Source: JBAYIE01 sp965279165 (GTDB lineage Bacteria > Bacteroidota > Bacteroidia > UKL13-3). From it: 64,000 bases of DNA. The notes under the pieces are model-generated. The model did no database searches and was not told the origin of the DNA. It worked only from the letters and a program-made list of their open reading frames with translations. The stretch covers positions 1,116,001 through 1,180,000 of the forward strand of contig OZ257140.1 in the NCBI GenBank assembly GCA_965279165.1. Reading direction: 5' to 3'. Both the position numbers and the translations under genes were made by a program. Below are positions 36,159 through 45,309 of this stretch, one piece after another (positions within the stretch are counted from its first letter, which is position 1; the number at the start of each line of letters is the position of its first letter).

Positions 36159-36956
36159 TTAGTTTCTGTTTGCATTTACATTCATTGCAGCTAACATGTT
36201 ACCATATACGCTGTTTAAAGAAGATAAATTGCTTGAAAGTTTTCCGATTTCGCTTTTGAATGATTCTGCTTGGTCTTTGGTATCTGCTAAACTGGTAACA
36301 ACTTTAGATAGGTTACCAACAAACTCGTTGATTGATTTCAAGTGGTTATTTGATTCAGCAATTTCTAATTCATATACAGAATTTAAGGAAGTAAGGTTTT
36401 TGGTCATTTTGTCGATCTGCACACCGTATTCTCTTGAACCTTCGCTTGCAGTTACCATTCCGCTCATTGCATCCACTGCTTTAGCGTATGAATTACTCAA
36501 TGATTCAACATTAGAAGAAGCTTTGGTAACATTTTTAGCGTATTCGTCGGTTGCTACTGCTGCCGAAGAAAGATCCTTCATGTTGCCTACATTGTCGCTT
36601 AAAGATTTTAAGCCGTTACCAAGGCTGGCGATTAAATCCGGACCAACTTTAGCGTCTGCAAGCATTTTATCCAATTGTTGTGAAATGGTTCCTTTTTTCT
36701 TGTTAGGATCTTCGATACCTGCTAATTCAGGATACACCAATGTCCAGTCGATTTCTTTATGTAAAGGTTCAAAAGCTGATAAGAAAAAGATAATCGATTC
36801 AGTTCCCAAACCTAAGATAAGCATAGGATTTGCAAACGGCCAGTGCATAATCTTAAATAAAGCACCAATAATAACTACCGATGCACCGAAACCATAAACT
36901 TTGGCCATGACTTTTTTGAAAGCCATTGATTCGAAAAAGCTGTTTGAACTTGACAT
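36159..36956 (-). CDS. gldL: T9SS/gliding motor protein GldL
   Basis: GldL (PorL) is the inner-membrane stator-like subunit of the motor. The 265 residues contain two membrane helices near the N-terminus (about 18-36 and 44-62) with family motifs GALFKIMHWPFANPML and GTESIIFFLSAFEPLHKEIDW. The glutamate in GTESI is the conserved residue in the membrane proposed to couple to protons. The remainder is a long cytoplasmic, Ser-rich helical region. It is 42 bp downstream of gldK. Confidence 0.96.
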   Translation of the reverse strand: MSSSNSFFESMAFKKVMAKVYGFGASVVIIGALFKIMHWPFANPMLILGLGTESIIFFLSAFEPLHKEIDWTLVYPELAGIEDPNKKKGTISQQLDKMLADAKVGPDLIASLGNGLKSLSDNVGNMKDLSSAAVATDEYAKNVTKASSNVESLSNSYAKAVDAMSGMVTASEGSREYGVQIDKMTKNLTSLNSVYELEIAESNNHLKSINEFVGNLSKVVTSLADTKDQAESFKSEIGKLSSNLSSLNSVYGNMLAAMNVNANRN

Positions 36957-36998
36957 AATAATTGATAAATTTAGTTGGGTTTGTTAGTATAATTAGAA

Positions 36999-38285
36999 TT
37001 AATTTTTATCTCTGTTTGAGCGACCTACATAACTCATTACACAACGGAATCCGGTGTATGAATTAGCGCTGTCTTGGTATTCGTATGTTCTGGCTCCGCA
37101 TTGGATATAATGACCAATATCTTTCCATGAACCGCCACGAATGGTTTTACGTTTTAAGGTTACGGGGTCATCATCTTTTGCATCGAACTGGTAATCGGCG
37201 CTCAGATCGGCAGTAAATAAATTACCTGATTCTGCATATGCGCTCATTGTCCATTCAGCCACATTTCCGGCCATATCATATAAACCGAAATCATTAGGGA
37301 AATATGAAGCAACTCGAATTGGGTATAAACCACCATCTTGTCCGTAATCCCCGCGAATTGGTTTGTAGTTGGCAAGTGAACATCCTTTCGCATTTTTGAT
37401 AAAAGGACCACCCCAAGGGTATTTATTTAAATCCCTTCCACCACGTGCGGCATATTCCCATTCATATTCGGTTGGTAAGCGGAAACTGGTAACAGAAACT
37501 TCATCCATATCGGAATAAAAAGTATTTAAATACACCGTTCTCCAATGACAGAAAGCGCGAGCTTGGTGCCAGGTAATACCAATAGCCGGATAATCGTCGT
37601 ATTTCGGATGCCAGAAATAAACCTGTGCAATTGGTTCGTTGTACGAATAGGTATAATCTCTAATAAACACAAGGGTATCCGGGTAAATTTTTACTTCGTG
37701 TTTCTTTTTAAATTTCTCACGAGAAATTTTGTATCCATCTTCTCTATGGTATTTAGAAGCTGCACGCAGATCAATTTCTTCGTATTTATAGACCAATTTT
37801 CTTACATCCAATTGTTTTACTCTGTAATAAGTTTCAGCCGAATTATAGTACATATCCTTGATGGCTTCGTTGTCTTTCAAGTCTTCCGGATTGATTTTAG
37901 CGGTATAATTTAACCAATGTTCGCCTGTTTCCTCATCGGTAAACCAATAGATATCCGGGTTTTGCTCACCCAGCTTTTCGCGAACCATCGAATCGATTAC
38001 TGATTCTACGAACTGGCGGTATTCGTTGTTGGTGATTTCCGTTTCATCCATATAGAATGCAGGAAATGACACCTGTTTGTTGGGTGCTACCATTGTATTC
38101 GGCACATCCTGCTCGTTTTCACCTATGTGAATCGAGCCGGTAGGAATGTAAACTGTACCATAAGGTTGTGGATGAAACCAGGTAATATTCCTAGCCCCCG
38201 TCAGTTCCCCATGATCAGATTTCCTGCCGCATGAAACAAGTGTTGTGATTAAGACAACACCAAATAACCATTTTAAGCTTTTCAT
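36999..38285 (-). CDS. gldK: T9SS/gliding lipoprotein GldK
   Basis: GldK (PorK) is an outer-membrane lipoprotein of the T9SS ring. The 428 residues start with a lipoprotein signal (MKSLKWLFGVVLITTLVSCGRKS; lipobox LVSC, Cys near 19). The rest is a formylglycine-generating-enzyme/sulfatase-modifying fold used structurally: PTGSIHIGENEQDV, TEITNNEYRQFV, RLPTEYEWEYAARGG, DMAGNVAEWT and the C-terminal GFRCVMSY. It is the first gene of gldKLMN, with a near-consensus promoter 30-60 bp upstream. Confidence 0.96.
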   Translation of the reverse strand: MKSLKWLFGVVLITTLVSCGRKSDHGELTGARNITWFHPQPYGTVYIPTGSIHIGENEQDVPNTMVAPNKQVSFPAFYMDETEITNNEYRQFVESVIDSMVREKLGEQNPDIYWFTDEETGEHWLNYTAKINPEDLKDNEAIKDMYYNSAETYYRVKQLDVRKLVYKYEEIDLRAASKYHREDGYKISREKFKKKHEVKIYPDTLVFIRDYTYSYNEPIAQVYFWHPKYDDYPAIGITWHQARAFCHWRTVYLNTFYSDMDEVSVTSFRLPTEYEWEYAARGGRDLNKYPWGGPFIKNAKGCSLANYKPIRGDYGQDGGLYPIRVASYFPNDFGLYDMAGNVAEWTMSAYAESGNLFTADLSADYQFDAKDDDPVTLKRKTIRGGSWKDIGHYIQCGARTYEYQDSANSYTGFRCVMSYVGRSNRDKN

Positions 38286-38314
38286 CCGTATTGATATACT
38301 TAGTTTAAGTAAGG

Positions 38315-38345
38315 CAAAATTATAAATATTTTCTATTTAACCAAA
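38315..38345 (-). promoter_or_regulatory. Promoter of gldKLMN
   Basis: On the minus strand, TTTG (38345-38342), a 19-bp spacer and TAATTTTG (38322-38315) followed by C match the Bacteroidota consensus. Transcription should start near 38308 with a leader of about 23 nt. It separates gldKLMN from the porP/sprF-hemD genes. Confidence 0.8.
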
Positions 38346-38403
38346 TTTTAATGTCGTTTCCAACTATTAAAACGCTTATGTATTCATTTTCAGTATACAA
38401 GAT

Positions 38404-39378
38404 TTATAAAAACCTTGGGGTTAAGCGTGGGATCGGAACTTTCTCCGGTTTTGGTTTGAACTTAGGCATGAAGCAATATTTGAAAACAATTTCGTGTGAT
38501 CCGTCGCTGTATGATCGAATGTTGTTAAGTGTTAAGTCAAATGAATATCCCAATTGCATATCTTCAGAAAATTTAAATCCAAGCAATATCGCAATATCAT
38601 TAGATGTACGGTAAGATAATCCTCCTTTAAACTTGTCGTTATATACCAACATGGCGTTGATATCCAAAGACGTTTTAGCCAGATCCGATTTTAAAAACAA
38701 ATTAGGGTCGATTGCCAAAGTATTGCTGATACGATATTCAGCTCCGGTCATAGCGTAGTAGTGCATTTTCATGGTATGTGCATAGGAATTACCTGACCAT
38801 GAATAAGTAATTTGTCCTTGATTTAAATGGGACATAGAGAAACCGGCATAAAAATTATCCAAAATACTGATTGCAGGTTGCGTATAATATAACCCTGCAT
38901 TAAAATCCATGGAATTACCGGTTACCGGAATATTAGGAATTTTTGAGTCTCCCGGATCAAGTGCCTGCAATTTATCACCTGCAATGGTTTTTTGTACAAA
39001 TCCAATCCCTAAACCCGGCGATAAAATTCCTCCATTGGAGAAATGCATCCGATAGGAAATAGAAAAAGTAGGTATAAGTGATTTTTCAAAACCCAATTCA
39101 TCGGTATAAATATTTAACCCAAGTCCCAGGTTTTTACCTACCGGACCATTGATACTCGCAACAAAAGTGGTTGGCGCTAATCCTTTCTTATCACTACCAA
39201 AACCCATCCATTGGGTACGGAAAGCAGCCAGTGCACAAATTTTTTCTTCTGTGCCGGCATAGCCCGGATTATAGTGCATTCGGTTCAGAAAAAACTGAGT
39301 AAACTGCGGATCCTGCTGAGCAAAAACAACAGTTTCTAAAGAAATCAAAAAGGTAGCTGCAAGTAAAAATTTCTTCAT
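38404..39378 (-). CDS. PorP/SprF-family outer-membrane protein
   Basis: This gives 324 residues from ATG 39378 (signal peptide MKKFLLAATFLISLETVVFAQ; the frame extending to 39432 lacks a sensible start). The mature N-terminus DPQFTQFFLNRMHYNPGYAGTE is the hallmark of PorP/SprF proteins, which form outer-membrane beta-barrels that interact with T9SS components or help attach secreted proteins such as SprB. Later sequence is barrel-like (alternating polar/apolar, YSFDLTLNNIRSYSDGSHEI). It lies directly upstream of gldK, a common Bacteroidota arrangement. Many paralogs exist per genome, so a specific partner cannot be named. Confidence 0.92.
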   Translation of the reverse strand: MKKFLLAATFLISLETVVFAQQDPQFTQFFLNRMHYNPGYAGTEEKICALAAFRTQWMGFGSDKKGLAPTTFVASINGPVGKNLGLGLNIYTDELGFEKSLIPTFSISYRMHFSNGGILSPGLGIGFVQKTIAGDKLQALDPGDSKIPNIPVTGNSMDFNAGLYYTQPAISILDNFYAGFSMSHLNQGQITYSWSGNSYAHTMKMHYYAMTGAEYRISNTLAIDPNLFLKSDLAKTSLDINAMLVYNDKFKGGLSYRTSNDIAILLGFKFSEDMQLGYSFDLTLNNIRSYSDGSHEIVFKYCFMPKFKPKPEKVPIPRLTPRFL

Positions 39379-39477
39379 TCGTTTGGATTGGTTGAGCAAA
39401 AACAATAATACATAATAATACCTGACATGCAAATTATGCAGAAATTTTTATAAAACCATAAAGAAAATTCTTAAAAC

Positions 39478-40239
39478 TTAACGGGCCTCTTTGTTGTGTT
39501 TATCAATATGCTGATCGAGAGCCATAACCATAGATGGGTATTCTGGTGATGGCGCTGATATATTTACTGTCAAAGAAGCTTCTTTTATTGCCTTGCTGGT
39601 TGTGGCACCAAAAGCGGCAATTAGGGTTTTGTTTTGTTTGAATTTGGGGAAATTTTCGAAAAGGGAACGAACATCGGCCGGACTAAAAAACACGATAATG
39701 TCGTAATTCACATCCGACAAATCTGACAAATCCGAAGAAATAATTTTATAAAACAACGCTTCTTTGTACTGGTACTTGTTCTTTTTCATGAACTTTTCAA
39801 TCTCAGGCTTACGCCAGTCGCTACATGGGAACAAGTATTTTTCGGTTGGGTGATTTTTAATGACGTTTAACAATTCGGTTTCTGTTGCCTTACCGGTAAA
39901 CACCTTTCTTTTTCTTACCTGAATATACTTAGCCAGGTAATTGGCAATACTATCATTTACACAAAAATATTTGGTTTCCGGTGGCATTTCGAGTTTGGCT
40001 TCGTTGCACATGCGAAAAAAGTGATCCACCGAATTGCGGGAATTTAAAATGATGGCCGTATAATCCTGTATATTGATTTTCTGGGTTTTAAATTCCTTAA
40101 AATGAACCGGGGTAACCGTAATAAAAGGACGGAAATCTATCTTGAGTGAGCGCTTTTTCGCAAGGTCAAAATAAGGCGACTTATCCGTTTCCGGTTTTGG
40201 TTGCGATATAATGATACTTTTTATCTTTCCGTTTTTCAA
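39478..40239 (-). CDS. hemD: Uroporphyrinogen-III synthase family protein
   Basis: This 253-residue HemD-fold protein would close and isomerise hydroxymethylbilane to uroporphyrinogen III for heme or siroheme. Evidence is the two-domain pattern: IKSIIISQPKPETDKSPYF, then YTAIILNSRNSVDHFFRM in domain 1, and DIIVFFSPADVRSLFENF and LIAAFGATTSKAIKEASLTVNISAPSPEYPSMV in domain 2. HemD is highly variable, so the call rests on these patterns and on its usual location beside porP/gld genes in Bacteroidota. It overlaps the DUF4271-like gene by 4 bp. Confidence 0.85.
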   Translation of the reverse strand: MKNGKIKSIIISQPKPETDKSPYFDLAKKRSLKIDFRPFITVTPVHFKEFKTQKINIQDYTAIILNSRNSVDHFFRMCNEAKLEMPPETKYFCVNDSIANYLAKYIQVRKRKVFTGKATETELLNVIKNHPTEKYLFPCSDWRKPEIEKFMKKNKYQYKEALFYKIISSDLSDLSDVNYDIIVFFSPADVRSLFENFPKFKQNKTLIAAFGATTSKAIKEASLTVNISAPSPEYPSMVMALDQHIDKHNKEAR

Positions 40240-41210
40240 ATTGGATAATGATTAATGAATTTTATGATAACAAACCAGGGGGCTACTTCCAGGGCACAAA
40301 GATAAATAAATAAATACACTTTGGGAAAACTGAAAAAGGATTGGCTAAGTATGGTGACTCTAACCATTCTATAAAAAACACTGATAAAAAAAATGGCAAT
40401 AACGGTTTGGGTAAGTACCAGGGTTAGCAATGGATTTTCGTTGTATATGATAAAAATAATAAAGGGCAGAATTACCAGCGACAAAAAATTATTAACTGAA
40501 ATGGTATTGGCTACAAACCCAATTCCCAGGCGGTTCATCTTAAGAATTACCCCAAGCAAACCATGTATAATAAACTTGCCGGTATAGATCAATAGAAGAA
40601 TGCCAAGAATGGCCAGATATTGGAGGAAGTAATTATGAAACGGATTAAATCCTTTTAGTTCAAGAAAATAATTAATAAACAAGGCGGCAATAAAAAGATA
40701 GATAGCATAAAGCTGTAAAATTACAAAACTGAAAATGGAGCGTTGTTCTTCCCATATTTTGCTGCTTAGTTTGAGGTTAAACACAGAGAGAATAAAAACC
40801 TTAAAATTATTTTGGTTCGAAATGCGGACAAAGGATATGTAAAACAATACAAAACAGATGATCCAAAATTTCCAGTTCCCGGTATTGGGGGGTCGGGTTT
40901 CAATTTCTTTAATGGTTGGAAGGTTTAGCCGAATAAGCGGACGCTCATTGTATTTGTTGGTGATTCGGGAAAAAGGCATCAAAATGGAACGCAATACGGT
41001 ATCGTTGGTGATGGTATCAAGTAAGCCGAATCTTTTTCCTGCATAACGGTGCTTTAAGACAGAATCCATTGCAAGCGAATCCAGTCGGTACGTGGTATCG
41101 GTAGCGAATGAAAAACTATCCGGTGTATTTTTAAAGGTATCCGTTGTTTGTTGTGCATTAACTGCAAAACAAACAATAATAGGGAACAGAAATACCAATC
41201 GTTTTATCAT
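40236..41210 (-). CDS. DUF4271-like inner-membrane protein
   Basis: The 324 residues have a signal-like N-terminus (MIKRLVFLFPIIVCFAVNAQ), a periplasmic stretch to about 115, then five or six hydrophobic helices (for example FWIICFVLFYISFVRI, IFSFVILQLYAIYLFIAALF, FLSLVILPFIIFIIY). This matches the Bacteroidota DUF4271 type found beside hemD and T9SS genes. The function is unknown. It overlaps the Omp85 gene by 1 nt upstream and hemD by 4 bp downstream, so they share a transcript. A role in membrane assembly or T9SS is only suggested by position. Confidence 0.75.
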   Translation of the reverse strand: MIKRLVFLFPIIVCFAVNAQQTTDTFKNTPDSFSFATDTTYRLDSLAMDSVLKHRYAGKRFGLLDTITNDTVLRSILMPFSRITNKYNERPLIRLNLPTIKEIETRPPNTGNWKFWIICFVLFYISFVRISNQNNFKVFILSVFNLKLSSKIWEEQRSIFSFVILQLYAIYLFIAALFINYFLELKGFNPFHNYFLQYLAILGILLLIYTGKFIIHGLLGVILKMNRLGIGFVANTISVNNFLSLVILPFIIFIIYNENPLLTLVLTQTVIAIFFISVFYRMVRVTILSQSFFSFPKVYLFIYLCALEVAPWFVIIKFINHYPI

Positions 41211-42988
41211 TAAAAATAATTAACAAATCCAAAATGCACCTTGGCTTTGCTTAACTCCACCGGATTATTAAAAGCCTTTCCCAATGCATAATACAACGAA
41301 AATACGCCGGCCTTGCTTTCCATGTTGATACCTACTCCAAAACCATAAGGTTTATCGGTTATCTTAACTTCGGGTACCGTATTTTCGTAGTAGGCTCCAT
41401 TCCAAAACAAAATCAGATTTGAATTTTGCTGTAACAGATACCTGCATTCGGTATTGGCAATTATATACCTATTGGCAAAAATAGATTGTTCGTCGAAACC
41501 TTTCAAAGTTCTTATTCCACCAATTCTGAACAATTCGTTTAAAAGTAAGTTTTCGGATTGTATATCGGCACCCGAAACCTGTAACCGCAACGCAAACCTG
41601 GTTAATATAGGGAAGTATTTTTCGGCGCTGAAGTTAATCCTGTATTGGATTGACTGTAAATCCACCTTGTCGTAAACCGAATACGGAGCAGATTGGTTGT
41701 CGTAAAATACCAATGCCTCTATGGTTGGATTTCGAATGATGGTTTTATTTCCTATTCCGGCACCAACTTCTATCGAAAATCCTTTTCTGGGATTTAAAAA
41801 ATAGTCGAATCGGGTAATTTTAAACGACAATCCATATTGCACGTTCAACACATCATTGGCATCGGGAATCGAACCATTTGATTTTATTTTATTGGTATCC
41901 ACAGTTATCAAAGAAGTAGTTTGACGCATGATATACATGCGGACATAATCGGTTCCTATAAAACGGTACTGTGCTCCAAATTCTTGGTTGACATCTAAAA
42001 AATTGGTGTCTTGTTTAAGCAGGTATAAATGGTAGTCCAACCCGATTTTACTTTTTAAGAAATAAGGATAAAGGAAATTAATGCGTAGTTCTTGAGAATT
42101 CCCCAGAAAACTACGGTAATATAAGTCGAAGGTTTTTCCTGATTCGAATAGATTTTGCAACTTTAAGTTTACTTCACCGGTTAACAACAATGTTTTACCA
42201 TTGTCTTTGGAGTTTGGAGCAAAGCCTAAAATACCGTCCACGCTACTAGCTTTTCGCTCGTTGATGTACAAATATGGCATGGCATGGTTACCATAAAAAT
42301 ATACCTTTGGTGGTTGGGTTGTTTGCAAAAAAGGAAGTTGGCTTAACCTGCTGTTCACCTGAGTTATCAATGATTCTTCATAAACCGATTCGGGTTTAAT
42401 ACCCAGGTATTTTTGCAAATACCAGCTTTTTATTCCTGCATTTCCTATGCGATGAATGGTATCAAATAACACCAAAATATGTTTATCTAAATTCCATACA
42501 GCAGATATACCTCCGGTATCCAATTGTATGCTATCCAATTTCAAAATGGCAAACGGGTAACCTGCATTTTCGGTGATTTGTAGTATGCGTTCTGCATATT
42601 TAACATAGGTTTCAGGATTGAATTTTTGGTTGGTGAATCGGGATTGTCTGAATCCTGCCTGAGACAAAATATCCTCATCTACATTGCCATTTCCTAAACG
42701 GACCCAGGTAAACACCTTTCCTTCCTGAACTATTATTTCCAAAGTGTCGGAAAATACTTTCTGCTCCAGGTATGTTGCAGTTAGATAACCCAATTTATTC
42801 AATTGGAGCAGACCATTTTTCCGTATTTCGTTTAATCCAAAGGAATCTGTGAAGCGGTTATTCTCCGTTAGAATTAGTTGTAACGCTATCGAATCCTTTC
42901 CACTGCAACGAAAATTAACCACAGTTGCTACTTGGGCTTTCGCCACAAACGCAATCAAAAAAATCCATATCAATCTGTACCTTTGCAA
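41210..42988 (-). CDS. Omp85-family (BamA/TamA-like) outer-membrane protein
   Basis: This is a 592-residue protein with signal peptide MQRYRLIWIFLIAFVAKAQ, a POTRA-like N-terminal region (about 25-220) and a C-terminal barrel (about 250-592). The barrel contains RIGGIRTLKGFDEQSI, the conserved VRGF-type lid motif in its RTLKGF form, and the chain ends in FVNYF with a terminal phenylalanine. Omp85 proteins insert or translocate outer-membrane proteins. It is shorter than BamA and is probably an accessory paralog. It is the first gene of the Omp85-DUF4271-hemD transcript. Confidence 0.85.
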   Translation of the reverse strand: MQRYRLIWIFLIAFVAKAQVATVVNFRCSGKDSIALQLILTENNRFTDSFGLNEIRKNGLLQLNKLGYLTATYLEQKVFSDTLEIIVQEGKVFTWVRLGNGNVDEDILSQAGFRQSRFTNQKFNPETYVKYAERILQITENAGYPFAILKLDSIQLDTGGISAVWNLDKHILVLFDTIHRIGNAGIKSWYLQKYLGIKPESVYEESLITQVNSRLSQLPFLQTTQPPKVYFYGNHAMPYLYINERKASSVDGILGFAPNSKDNGKTLLLTGEVNLKLQNLFESGKTFDLYYRSFLGNSQELRINFLYPYFLKSKIGLDYHLYLLKQDTNFLDVNQEFGAQYRFIGTDYVRMYIMRQTTSLITVDTNKIKSNGSIPDANDVLNVQYGLSFKITRFDYFLNPRKGFSIEVGAGIGNKTIIRNPTIEALVFYDNQSAPYSVYDKVDLQSIQYRINFSAEKYFPILTRFALRLQVSGADIQSENLLLNELFRIGGIRTLKGFDEQSIFANRYIIANTECRYLLQQNSNLILFWNGAYYENTVPEVKITDKPYGFGVGINMESKAGVFSLYYALGKAFNNPVELSKAKVHFGFVNYF

Positions 42989-43020
42989 TCTCTCAAATTA
43001 ACCGATAAAGATTTAAATTA

Positions 43021-44139
43021 TTGTCAGGCATTTATATCCATATACCATTTTGCCGGCAGGCTTGTTGCTATTGTAATTTTCATTTTAGTACAACTTTACA
43101 GCATCAAGCTGCAATGGTAGAAGCAATTTGTAAAGAACTAGCCTTGAGAAAAGACGAATTACCTAACCCTGTTGAAAGTATTTACATAGGCGGAGGTTCG
43201 CCTTCCATTTTAAAGGCAGAGGAGTTGCAAACTATTTTTCGATTTTTATATGATCACTACCATGTTCTGCCGGGTGCTGAGATTACCATTGAAGCGAATC
43301 CTGACGATTTAACCTTAGAAAAATTAGAAGTTTTAAAACAGATAAAGGTCAATCGTTTAAGTATAGGAATCCAATCATTTGATGATACCTTGTTAACATG
43401 GATGAATCGTTCGCACAATGGCATGCAGGCTGAAATAGTGATACAAAATGCATATAAAGCCGGGTTTGAAAATTTAACGATCGATTTAATCTATGGTATA
43501 CCCGGATTAAGTGATGAAGCTTGGAAAAACACCTTGGAAAAAGCCATGGGATTCGGGATAAAACATATTTCGAGTTATTGTTTAACCGTAGAGAAAAAAA
43601 CCGCATTAGCACATTTGATTGCAAAAGGTACCTATGCAAATCCGGATGAAGAGCAAGCCGCACGACAATTTGAAATTCTTACCCAAACACTTTTAACCGG
43701 TGGATTTGAACATTATGAAATTTCGAACTTCGCTAAAAATGGTGCTTACAGTTTACACAATTCCAATTATTGGAAAGGGGCAACTTATATTGGTATCGGA
43801 CCGGCAGCGCATTCCTATAATGGTTTTGAAAGAAGCTGGAATATTGCAAATAACCAACAATACCTAAATGCTTTGTTAAAAAACAATCTGCCATCCGAAA
43901 AAGAAATTCTTACTCCTGCAAATCGTTTCAACGAATACATTATGACCGGAATGCGAACAAAATGGGGGTGTGAAATCCGTAAACTCGAAACCGAATTTGG
44001 TACATTTTATTCAAGAATCCTCCCAGTTGTTGAAGAAAAACTAGCCCTTGGATTTATGCAAAATAACAATGGCTATTTGGTTTTAACCGAAAAGGGAAAG
44101 TTTCTGGCGGATGGTATTGCTTCGGACCTGTTTATATAA
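43021..44139 (+). CDS. hemW: Radical SAM protein HemW (heme chaperone)
   Basis: This 372-residue protein begins at TTG 43021; an in-frame stop at 43006 leaves no earlier start, and MSGIYIHIPFC is the family N-terminus. The radical-SAM cluster motif is CRQACCYC (CxxxCxxC) followed by NF. Further motifs are YIGGGSPSIL, TIEANPDDLT, RLSIGIQSFDD and the C-terminal HemN domain (RFNEYIMTGMRTKWG). HemW lacks the extra N-terminal part of true coproporphyrinogen dehydrogenase HemN and is now regarded as a heme-binding chaperone. It is divergent from the Omp85 operon. Confidence 0.93.
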   Translation: MSGIYIHIPFCRQACCYCNFHFSTTLQHQAAMVEAICKELALRKDELPNPVESIYIGGGSPSILKAEELQTIFRFLYDHYHVLPGAEITIEANPDDLTLEKLEVLKQIKVNRLSIGIQSFDDTLLTWMNRSHNGMQAEIVIQNAYKAGFENLTIDLIYGIPGLSDEAWKNTLEKAMGFGIKHISSYCLTVEKKTALAHLIAKGTYANPDEEQAARQFEILTQTLLTGGFEHYEISNFAKNGAYSLHNSNYWKGATYIGIGPAAHSYNGFERSWNIANNQQYLNALLKNNLPSEKEILTPANRFNEYIMTGMRTKWGCEIRKLETEFGTFYSRILPVVEEKLALGFMQNNNGYLVLTEKGKFLADGIASDLFI

Positions 44140-44249
44140 GTACTGAGTGTTTTAGTGCTTAGTGTTTTAGTATAGCATGGTTTAAGCAATACGGTTGCCA
44201 AACTTTTGCCTCCTGCCTTTTGCCTCCTGCCTTTTGCCTCTTGCCTCCA
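44140..44249. repeat. Two heptamer arrays after hemW
   Basis: The first array begins at the base after the hemW stop: GTACTGA, GTGTTTT, AGTGCTT, AGTGTTT and TAGTATA (44140-44174). The second is GCCTCCT, GCCTTTT, GCCTCCT, GCCTTTT, GCCTCTT and GCCTCCA (44208-44249), the same unit family as at 10686-10748. Confidence 0.9.
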
Positions 44250-44262
44250 ATAACGCAAGCGA

Positions 44263-45309
44263 TTAAACAAAATAAATTCGTTTCTCTCCCTTTTCTTTCA
44301 TCACTCCAATTTGGGATAGTTGGATATTATTATTTTCTGCCAAGGCGATAATTCGCGTTACCTCTTTTGGGTTTACAGCAATTAACAATCCTCCGTTGGT
44401 TTGCGGATCCGGTAATAATGCAAAAGCTTCCATGGGATCAATGGTGTTATCTATTTCCACCAACTTATCGTATGCATTCCAGTTGCGGTATGTTGCATCC
44501 GGGATTATATTTTGTTTAAGGTAAATTAAAGCCGGCTCCAACACCGGAATTTGATTGTAATTTATTTGGGCAGATAAATCTGTATCTGCGCACATTTCGC
44601 ACAAGTGTCCCATGAGTCCAAATCCGGTTATATCGGTCATGGCAGTTACTGCTTTTTCTTTACCCAATACCTCACCGAACGAATTTAATTTGGTAAGTTG
44701 TTGGATTAAAACTGTGGCGTGTTCGGGAAGCAATTTTTCTCTTTTTTGTGCTGTAGCCAAAATACCTACCCCAATTGGTTTAGTGATGAACAATACATCG
44801 TTCTTATTTGCTGTATTATTTCGTTTGATATTTTCGATTGGTACAATTCCATTTACCGATAACCCAAAAAAAGGTTCCTGAGAATCGATGGTATGTCCTC
44901 CGGAAATTACAACTCCTGCTTGTGCACTAATTTCTCTGGCTCCATGCATAACCTCAGCAGCTAATTCGGCAGGTAATTTATCGATGGGCCAACCCAATAA
45001 TGCAATGGCAGTAATTGGTTTTCCTCCCATGGCATACACATCACTCAAAGCATTGGCAGCTGCAACTTTACCAAAGGTAAATGCATCGTCGACAATCGGC
45101 ATAAAAAAGTCGGCAGTTACAACCAATGCAGTTCCATTTCCCAAATCATAAACAGCAGCATCGTCGTTGTTTACATTGTCGACCAGCAAATTTATATCGG
45201 TAGCATTTACGGTATTGGATGCTACTATTTGATGCAAAACTTGCGGGGATATTTTACACCCACAACCGGCTCCTTTTGCATATTGGGTTAGTTTTATACT
45301 TTCTGTCAT
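44263..45309 (-). CDS. selD: Selenophosphate synthase SelD
   Basis: SelD makes selenophosphate from selenide and ATP. The 348 residues match the family. The N-terminal active-site loop GAGCGCKIS has cysteine, not selenocysteine, at position 17 and the essential lysine at 20. Next are DLGNGTALVVTADFFMPIVDD (metal and ATP binding) and DITGFGLMGHLCEM. It is cytosolic. Its start overlaps the selU stop by 4 bp, so the two are one operon. No selA, selB or tRNA-Sec gene was seen here, so the selenium is most simply used for tRNA modification. Confidence 0.96.
   Translation of the reverse strand: MTESIKLTQYAKGAGCGCKISPQVLHQIVASNTVNATDINLLVDNVNNDDAAVYDLGNGTALVVTADFFMPIVDDAFTFGKVAAANALSDVYAMGGKPITAIALLGWPIDKLPAELAAEVMHGAREISAQAGVVISGGHTIDSQEPFFGLSVNGIVPIENIKRNNTANKNDVLFITKPIGVGILATAQKREKLLPEHATVLIQQLTKLNSFGEVLGKEKAVTAMTDITGFGLMGHLCEMCADTDLSAQINYNQIPVLEPALIYLKQNIIPDATYRNWNAYDKLVEIDNTIDPMEAFALLPDPQTNGGLLIAVNPKEVTRIIALAENNNIQLSQIGVMKEKGEKRIYFV

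Noticed and set aside
36196..36897. Plus-strand frame of 233 codons
   Set aside because: It is exactly antisense to gldL, and its length follows from the codon bias of that gene.
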